A stretch of DNA of 64,000 bases from Leptospiraceae bacterium (lineage in GTDB: Bacteria > Spirochaetota > Leptospiria > Leptospirales > Leptospiraceae), in the NCBI GenBank assembly GCA_024233835.1, contig JACKPC010000008.1, positions 1 through 64,000 of the forward strand. The letters run 5' to 3'. Shown piece by piece: positions 59,901 through 64,000 of this stretch; the stretch's first letter is position 1, and every line of letters starts with the position of its first letter. The position numbers were made by a program, and so were the translations under genes. Under the pieces are notes generated by a model, which was given only the letters and a program-made list of their open reading frames with translations, was not told where the DNA came from and ran no database searches.

Positions 59901-59901
59901 G
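47970..59901 (-). CRISPR. CRISPR array, 180 repeats and 179 spacers
   Basis: A 30-bp repeat, on the plus strand beginning GTTTCAATTCC and ending TTCTATTATAAG. I listed 180 start positions by eye. Spacers are 35-38 nt, except the leader-proximal one (59824-59871) with 48. The minus-strand repeat ends ATTGAAAC, the usual 8-nt crRNA handle of type I-B and III systems. The left terminal repeat (47970-47999) differs in its first four bases, as distal ends do. Forty-three repeats (the 6 from 50693 and the 37 from 54952 to 57345) begin with A instead of G; one at 49564 begins GATT. Five spacers occur twice. The peptide-like frames in the array are by-products of the repeat. Confidence 0.98.
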
Positions 59902-59916
59902 GCCGTGCTATGGAGC

Positions 59917-59945
59917 ATTCTACGGTCGGTTTGGTGTGATTGCAA
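59917..59945 (-). promoter_or_regulatory. Promoter in the CRISPR leader
   Basis: On the minus strand TTGCAA (59945-59940) and TAGAAT (59922-59917) are separated by exactly 17 bases, a near-consensus housekeeping promoter. Transcription would begin near 59910, about 10 bases before the first repeat. This fixes the array's direction and places the leader at 59902-60013. Confidence 0.7.
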
Positions 59946-59956
59946 GCGTTTTTTGT

Positions 59957-60000
59957 GTCGTCGATCGGTGATAGGGGTAAAAATGCCGGGGATCGACGAC
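59957..60000. promoter_or_regulatory. Leader hairpin between cas2 and the array
   Basis: GTCGTCGATC (59957-59966) and GATCGACGAC (59991-60000) are a perfect 10-bp dyad with a 24-base loop. On the plus strand TTTTT follows. It lies just upstream of the array promoter, so it may end cas2 transcripts, stop antisense transcription from the array, or serve as a binding site for integration. Confidence 0.6.
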
Positions 60001-60013
60001 TTTTTGGGAGTTT

Positions 60014-60277
60014 TCAGAAGAAATTATCAGTAGAATTCTTTTCGAGTCCTATGATTTCCTTTTCCAGCCAGCGTTGTTCGCGACTTTTAAAGATTATGAG
60101 ACTATCCGTATTACTGTCCATGATTTTTTTCGCTTTCAGGCTGAGTTCTTTTAATTTTACTTCTGTAATTTCTCCTTCGAATACCGAATTTTGAATCCAG
60201 GTCAAGTATTTCCTGCAAAGCTTTAGCATTTTACCAACTCGCTTTGCATCCACATCATAAACGAGAATTACATACAT
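60014..60277 (-). CDS. cas2: CRISPR-associated Cas2
   Basis: 87 residues: ferredoxin-like fold start MYVILVYDVDAKRVGKMLKL with Asp8, then YLTWIQNSVFEGEITEVKL as in Cas2. With Cas1 it forms the integrase complex that adds spacers next to the leader. One base separates it from cas1; the ribosome-binding site (GAGGTGG) is inside the cas1 end. The array leader begins right behind it. Confidence 0.93.
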   Translation of the reverse strand: MYVILVYDVDAKRVGKMLKLCRKYLTWIQNSVFEGEITEVKLKELSLKAKKIMDSNTDSLIIFKSREQRWLEKEIIGLEKNSTDNFF

Positions 60278-60278
60278 C

Positions 60279-61286
60279 TTACCACCTCATCTTAAATCCC
60301 TTATATTCTTTTAAACCCATGAGGTCTTTGATTAGTTTATAACATTCTAATTGTATAAGTTGTTTATAACTTACTTTTTTCTTTAATTCTCTATGTTCTA
60401 TAGTTTCCTTTAATCGGTTATCATAAGCCCTGGCAAATGTATTTCTCCCATTCTCATTCAAGAAACAACCATTGGTTCCTTTAATAAAATCTTTTTTCTG
60501 TATTTCTCTTTTATTCAATAGTTTAAAGATAAGTCTATCAGTTATCACAGGTTTAAATATTTCTGCTATATCTAAAGAAAGAGAAAACCTTCTTTCTCCC
60601 GGAACATGCAAGTATGAAATCGAAGGATTTAGTTGTGTATGATAAATCGCCCGCACACAGGCAGCATAGCAAAGTCCATTTCCAAAAGAAATCATAGCAT
60701 TTAATTCATTCTCCGGAGGTTGCTTACTTCTTCCATTCATAGTGTATCCATCTACGATTTTATCAAATCCAGTATAATAGGTTTCTCGAATATTCCCTTC
60801 GATTCCCATTAATTCTGAAATGTCTTTCGCTTCAGAAAGCTTGATTCTTAATGTCTCTATGGTTTCAATTTCTTTTAGCAGGTCTTTGTCTCGATTCTGG
60901 TAATACTGTAGATTCTTATTCATATTATAAGCCGCTGCTTTGAGTATAGCTTTGGCCAGGGATAATCGTTTTTCAAAGTTTATATTGGCTTCTACCTGCT
61001 TGACTAAAAGTCTTCCTGAAAGTAAGTATTCTTTTGGATAAAAAGACCCGGTATAGTTTTCATAGTAATCAAAGAAATGCACCATAATCCCATGTTTCCC
61101 GACGAAGTTAAAGAACGCTGAATTTGCATCCATACTTCCCAATAAATAGAGTTCGTCCACATGTTCAACGGGTATATGTCTCGGCCTTTGTGGTTCTTCT
61201 CCTTCCTTAGGGTAGAAGTTAATTTGGATAGTGTTATCGTGTCTGGCTATTCTTCCGGGATTAAAAAAATAATATGAACCTTTCAT
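60279..61286 (-). CDS. cas1: CRISPR-associated Cas1 integrase
   Basis: 335 residues, the length usual for type I-B/III Cas1. The catalytic metal-binding set is Glu163 (IEGNIRE), His227 (YLHVPGERR) and Asp239/Glu242 (SLSLDIAEIFKP). The N-terminal beta domain has GSYYFFNPGRIARHDNTI. Precedes cas2 by one base. The 28 bases upstream contain the end of a PIN-toxin remnant. Confidence 0.95.
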   Translation of the reverse strand: MKGSYYFFNPGRIARHDNTIQINFYPKEGEEPQRPRHIPVEHVDELYLLGSMDANSAFFNFVGKHGIMVHFFDYYENYTGSFYPKEYLLSGRLLVKQVEANINFEKRLSLAKAILKAAAYNMNKNLQYYQNRDKDLLKEIETIETLRIKLSEAKDISELMGIEGNIRETYYTGFDKIVDGYTMNGRSKQPPENELNAMISFGNGLCYAACVRAIYHTQLNPSISYLHVPGERRFSLSLDIAEIFKPVITDRLIFKLLNKREIQKKDFIKGTNGCFLNENGRNTFARAYDNRLKETIEHRELKKKVSYKQLIQLECYKLIKDLMGLKEYKGFKMRW

Positions 61287-61314
61287 GGTATTTACTTAAA
61301 TGGGTTTATAACCT

Positions 61315-61389
61315 TCAATGTTTTTCTTTGCTTTGTGTTTCGATATAAGAATAAAGCCAGATATTCGTATCAATAAAGATCTTATCCAT
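61315..61389 (-). pseudogene. Truncated PIN-domain toxin
   Basis: An ATG at 61389 overlaps the end of the upstream antitoxin frame and encodes MDKIFIDTNIWLYSYIETQS, the classic first strand of a PIN domain with its first catalytic Asp, then stops at TGA after 24 codons, 28 bases before cas1. A full PIN toxin has about 130 residues, so this is a remnant of a vapC gene cut off by cas1. Confidence 0.72.
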
Positions 61390-61606
61390 ATATTTCATCC
61401 CTACTTAAAGGTACAAAATCGGGAATTTGTAAAGGGTTTTTGAATAAAAAATCCAAATGTGAATCTAAAATTTTATATGATAATTTCTTATTTTTCTTTG
61501 GAATAATCAGAATTTCTATCTCAGAATCTATGTATTCTTTGGGAATTTGAATAGTTATTGTTTCTTCTTTAGCGATTAATCTTTCTATAATTACATTTTG
61601 TATCAT
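61382..61606 (-). CDS. Orphan antitoxin of the truncated PIN toxin
   Basis: About 74 residues from the ATG at 61606 (AAAGGAG 8 bases ahead; a GTG lies one codon earlier). The N-terminal part (ITIQIPKEYIDSEIEILII) looks like a short strand-type DNA-binding antitoxin domain; the C-terminal part (HLDFLFKNPLQIPDFVPLSRDEIYG) would contact the toxin. Its end overlaps the PIN remnant by 8 bp, the usual vapBC layout. It stands between cas4 and cas1 and may now be transcribed with them. Confidence 0.66.
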   Translation of the reverse strand: MIQNVIIERLIAKEETITIQIPKEYIDSEIEILIIPKKNKKLSYKILDSHLDFLFKNPLQIPDFVPLSRDEIYG

Positions 61607-61692
61607 CACTTTTTCTCCTTTAATCTCAGTGTAGCTAACAAAGATATTTAGTAAAGTGAAATTCTTTTATGCCTGATGAAATTTGAAGCTCT

Positions 61693-62214
61693 TCATTCTT
61701 CTTCCTCTGTTTCTCCTATATAGCAAAAGTCGTAATACGAGCATTTTTTACATATCTTCGAATGAATCAGGGCAGGGCAGGGGCTATTGGCTTCTACAAT
61801 CTGAGCGATTTCTTGTTTCGTATTTTGGAGAATAAGTCTATCTTTATCTTCCAGAAGAATTTCTTTGTTCTTCTTTTGTTCCGGGTATTCTAAGATTCCG
61901 GTAACTCCTATTATCCCTGCTAATTCTAATATATAAATATAAAATTTTAACTGCCATTCATGGGCCTTTTCCATCTTCTTGGATTTCTTTATCTCGTGTA
62001 TGACTTTATTATGAGGGTCATAGAAGTCGATTTTAATTCCCTCGATTTCTATTTCCTTATATTTCTCATTGCGTTTTTCATAGCTATTCTCATGTATAAG
62101 TTTTCCTTCATAGACGATATCGGAATTGGTTTCCATAGTGATTTCATTTACATAGAGCCAGAGTTTTCTCTTGCAGATGAAGTAATAGTGTATCTGGGTT
62201 CCGCTGATTTTCAT
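61693..62214 (-). CDS. cas4: CRISPR-associated Cas4 nuclease
   Basis: 173 residues, a RecB-like PD-(D/E)XK exonuclease. The four Fe-S cysteines are Cys14 (FICKRKLWL) and Cys155, Cys158 and Cys164 (KICKKCSYYDFC). Nuclease motifs are His41, Asp64 (IDFYDP) and Glu74-x-Lys76 (HEIKKSKK). Cas4 trims and selects PAM-bearing fragments for Cas1-Cas2. It is separated from cas1 by the toxin-antitoxin remnant and follows the toxin-like gene at 62222 by 7 bp. Confidence 0.92.
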   Translation of the reverse strand: MKISGTQIHYYFICKRKLWLYVNEITMETNSDIVYEGKLIHENSYEKRNEKYKEIEIEGIKIDFYDPHNKVIHEIKKSKKMEKAHEWQLKFYIYILELAGIIGVTGILEYPEQKKNKEILLEDKDRLILQNTKQEIAQIVEANSPCPALIHSKICKKCSYYDFCYIGETEEEE

Positions 62215-62221
62215 GTTTTTA

Positions 62222-62590
62222 TTATATAATGATTAGATAACATACTGCAAGAAAAATTAAACTTCCGAATGCAGCAATGGCTGCTGTTATATATTTAGGA
62301 CCCTTTTTATTTCTTTTACTGATACTATTATAAATGTTGCCTGAAGTTCCACCTTCTGATTGTGCACCACCATGATAATCAATTAGCATCTGCTCTCTTC
62401 CACGGATAGCATTTTTATCATAAGATATTCTGTCAATTTCTGCTTTTCCAAAACCTTCTTTATTTTTGTGATGAGAACTCTCTCTTCTCTTTAGAATGTT
62501 ATTTGCATCAGAGAATCCACTTGCCATTCCACTATACGTCTTTCCATCACCACGATTTTTTATGTAAGTGATATATAATCTTTTTATCAT
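62222..62590 (-). CDS. URI/GIY-YIG-like polymorphic-toxin nuclease domain with C-terminal helix
   Basis: 122 residues. YITYIKNRGDGKTYSGMASG resembles the GIY-YIG core strand, and IRGREQMLIDYHGGAQSEGG followed by TSGN and NSIS is the ending of a toxin tip common in Rhs-type proteins. Residues 100-121 form a hydrophobic helix. It has no N-terminal delivery part or Hint domain here. The upstream gene ends 3 bp before it; cas4 begins 7 bp after it. Nuclease activity is inferred from motifs. Confidence 0.62.
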   Translation of the reverse strand: MIKRLYITYIKNRGDGKTYSGMASGFSDANNILKRRESSHHKNKEGFGKAEIDRISYDKNAIRGREQMLIDYHGGAQSEGGTSGNIYNSISKRNKKGPKYITAAIAAFGSLIFLAVCYLIII

Positions 62591-62593
62591 ATT

Positions 62594-63481
62594 CTATTGT
62601 TTTTTAAATACTTTTCTATAACGTGTTTCCAGCATATATTCCCATGCTTTCAAGTCTTTAACAATCTCTTTCAAAGATATATCTTTTGGTTTTGCATTCT
62701 CTATTTTACATTTCTTTTGATTTACAATTACTTCGGATACTTCCTGCCAATAATCGTAATTAAATGATTTTCCCTGTGTTTTTTCTGGTGAGCGAAGAAA
62801 AGATATTATATTCTTTACAATAGGTATATTCCCAATAGTCGAAATATTATTTTTCTTTTTCATGTCTTTCGCAGAATACCAGTATACAGCATAACCGGCA
62901 TTCCATTCTCTATAGGAAATATAGAGGACTTTCGATTTTTCTACATCTTTTATGTTTGGCGGTTCTTTAGAATAAAAATCTAATAGAGCAATTATATTTC
63001 CACCGTTTTTATCCAGACTTATTTCCGGGATATCATCTCTTGTTACAGCTATTGCAGCAGAGTAGTATCCATTTTCTAACTTTATAGAAATACAATCTCC
63101 GGAGTATAGTAAAGGAGGATATGGTTTTACTTTTTTTCTCTTTACTGGTTTTTCACAGCGGATCTGAAATTTATCAACCAATACATCCAATTCTTTTATT
63201 TTTTTTTGGAATAATCTATCGTTTTCTTTATAGATTCCGAGACCTATTAGTTCTTCCCGTATTTGTTTGATTTTAGAAAAAACAAGGTCTTCCAGTGAAT
63301 CGGTTTGCCATTGCCAGAAAGCTATACTAAACCAGTAATCTGCTCCTTCATCTTCAAAATCAGGTTTGCGGTTTTTTTCTAAAAACTTACGGATGTCTGC
63401 TACTTCCCAACCATCGTTATACAGGGACTGGAATGTGTAGGCAATTTCGTGATATATATCGGTTTGTTTTAGTATTTTCAT
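62594..63481 (-). CDS. Uncharacterised protein in the cas4-upstream unit
   Basis: 295 residues without signal peptide or membrane segment. The N-terminal third is helical and acidic (YHEIAYTFQSLYNDGWEVAD and SLEDLVFSKIKQIREELI); the middle (YPPLLYSGDCISIKLENGYY then SAAIAV) has beta character; the C-terminus is rich in Lys. I do not recognise the family. Its ATG overlaps the TGA of the small frame upstream. An immunity or toxin-carrier role next to the GIY-YIG-like gene is possible but not shown. Confidence 0.55.
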   Translation of the reverse strand: MKILKQTDIYHEIAYTFQSLYNDGWEVADIRKFLEKNRKPDFEDEGADYWFSIAFWQWQTDSLEDLVFSKIKQIREELIGLGIYKENDRLFQKKIKELDVLVDKFQIRCEKPVKRKKVKPYPPLLYSGDCISIKLENGYYSAAIAVTRDDIPEISLDKNGGNIIALLDFYSKEPPNIKDVEKSKVLYISYREWNAGYAVYWYSAKDMKKKNNISTIGNIPIVKNIISFLRSPEKTQGKSFNYDYWQEVSEVIVNQKKCKIENAKPKDISLKEIVKDLKAWEYMLETRYRKVFKKQ

Positions 63482-63621
63482 GGCTTCTTATTACTTGAAA
63501 AAATCGTTCGATTATCCATCTTTAATTCCTGAGGAGAATCGTAAACTGATTCACAATTTCCTGTATAATATTTACTACTCTTAAAATTATAGGGTTTTAT
63601 AAGAATCTCAAGTTCAAACAT
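63478..63621 (-). CDS. Small 47-residue ORF, coupled to next gene
   Basis: ATG at 63621 with GGAT a few bases ahead, TGA at 63480-63478 overlapping the ATG of the following gene. The product MFELEILIKPYNFKSSKYY... is hydrophilic with one Cys and no known motif. It may be a real small protein, the end of a broken gene, or a leader that couples translation. Confidence 0.35.
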   Translation of the reverse strand: MFELEILIKPYNFKSSKYYTGNCESVYDSPQELKMDNRTIFSSNKKP

Positions 63622-63638
63622 ATCATCCGGTAACGCTC

Positions 63639-64000
63639 CTAAGTCCTGTTTTTATTATCCATATTCTGAATTATATTTTTTAAAACAAGCGGTAAGGGTT
63701 CGTTTATATATTCAGAAATATCTACCCCGTATAAATTTTTACATCGACGAATTAACCATTTTCTTCGATGGATTGCTTTTCTTGAGACAATCACTTCCTT
63801 TTTGTTTTCATCATCAAAGCCCTTACAATAATATAACTTAAAGAAATAATGCCCCGGTTTCTCTGTATCCTTACCAATTGAATATTCAATTCCCCAGGAA
63901 ATGAAGTCTTCTAGTTTAGTCATATCCGAAATAAAAGCATTTTTAATACCGAATACTTCTTCCAAGAACTTTACAGCAAATTCTTCAACAAAACGAATTT
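63639..64000 (-). CDS. Uncharacterised protein, 5' end outside window
   Basis: The frame is open from the right window edge, beyond the TTG at 63965, through IRFVEEFAVKFLEEVFGIK to the stop at 63639, so at least 119 residues. It has a basic stretch (KAIHRRKWLIRRCKNLYG) and ends in an acidic helix. No family recognised. It is 17 bp before the small ORF, so this strand is one compact unit leading to cas4. Confidence 0.5.
   Translation of the reverse strand, partial: IRFVEEFAVKFLEEVFGIKNAFISDMTKLEDFISWGIEYSIGKDTEKPGHYFFKLYYCKGFDDENKKEVIVSRKAIHRRKWLIRRCKNLYGVDISEYINEPLPLVLKNIIQNMDNKNRT

Noticed and set aside
62222..63481. Cas effector genes upstream of cas4.
   Set aside because: Neither product resembles Cas3, Cas5, Cas6, Cas7, Cas8, Cas10 or Csm/Cmr proteins.

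Overview
The window reads as chromosomal DNA of a low-GC, didermal spirochaete of the Leptospirales type. That placement is an inference. It rests on many exported and lipoprotein-like products, a dapA-dapB-cdaA-cdaR-fba run, a 2-oxoacid:ferredoxin oxidoreductase pair, a GT117/DUF2723 membrane protein, and MORN and NHL/IPT surface-type proteins. No marker gene was available to confirm it, and I saw no rRNA or tRNA gene.

Bases 1-19,000 are an accessory island of polymorphic-toxin cassettes. Each cassette has a complete or truncated Hint (self-cleaving, intein-like) domain ending in Val-His-Asn, then a variable toxin domain, then a small gene placed as an immunity gene. Five toxins (one cut by the window edge, the others near 10.4, 12.2, 14.1 and 16.3 kb) belong or probably belong to the M91/NleD-like HExxH metallopeptidase class. 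Most of their partners form one exported-protein family with a F(L/I)xxxDxIYxIDxC signature. Another toxin (5.2 kb) is unrecognised and is followed by a three-helix membrane protein. Between the live cassettes lie decayed ones, three copies of an exported MORN-repeat gene, a frameshifted Rpn-family nuclease, and short hairpin repeats. Cassette boundaries recur at the same places, which suggests gain and shuffling by recombination. Some frameshifts fall in homopolymer runs and could be sequencing errors.

Bases 19,000-46,450 are ordinary chromosome: an SGNH hydrolase; a polyprenyl-phosphate sugar-phosphate transferase; lysine/DAP synthesis (dapA, dapB) overlapping the c-di-AMP cyclase cdaA and its partner cdaR; class II aldolase; an MshEN-hemerythrin fusion; a voltage-sensor channel fused to CASTOR/POLLUX-like domains; an exported EF-hand protein; korB and korA; a lipoprotein subtilase with a separate propeptide-like gene; a DUF4846 protein with a UbiA-like protein; a purple-acid-phosphatase-like lipoprotein; a GT117 protein; an NHL-repeat lipoprotein; and two tandem IPT/TIG membrane paralogues.

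Bases 46,450-64,000 are a defence region. A PIN-domain toxin-antitoxin pair lies between two clusters of ~98-bp repeats, the second of which abuts a very large CRISPR array of 180 repeats and 179 spacers (47,970-59,901). The array is transcribed on the minus strand from a leader at 59,902-60,013, which holds a well-spaced promoter. Repeats occur in blocks of two alleles, and several spacers are duplicated. Upstream lie cas2, cas1, a PIN-toxin remnant with its antitoxin, and cas4; no interference genes are in the window. Feeding into cas4 is a compact set of genes that includes a URI/GIY-YIG-like toxin domain.
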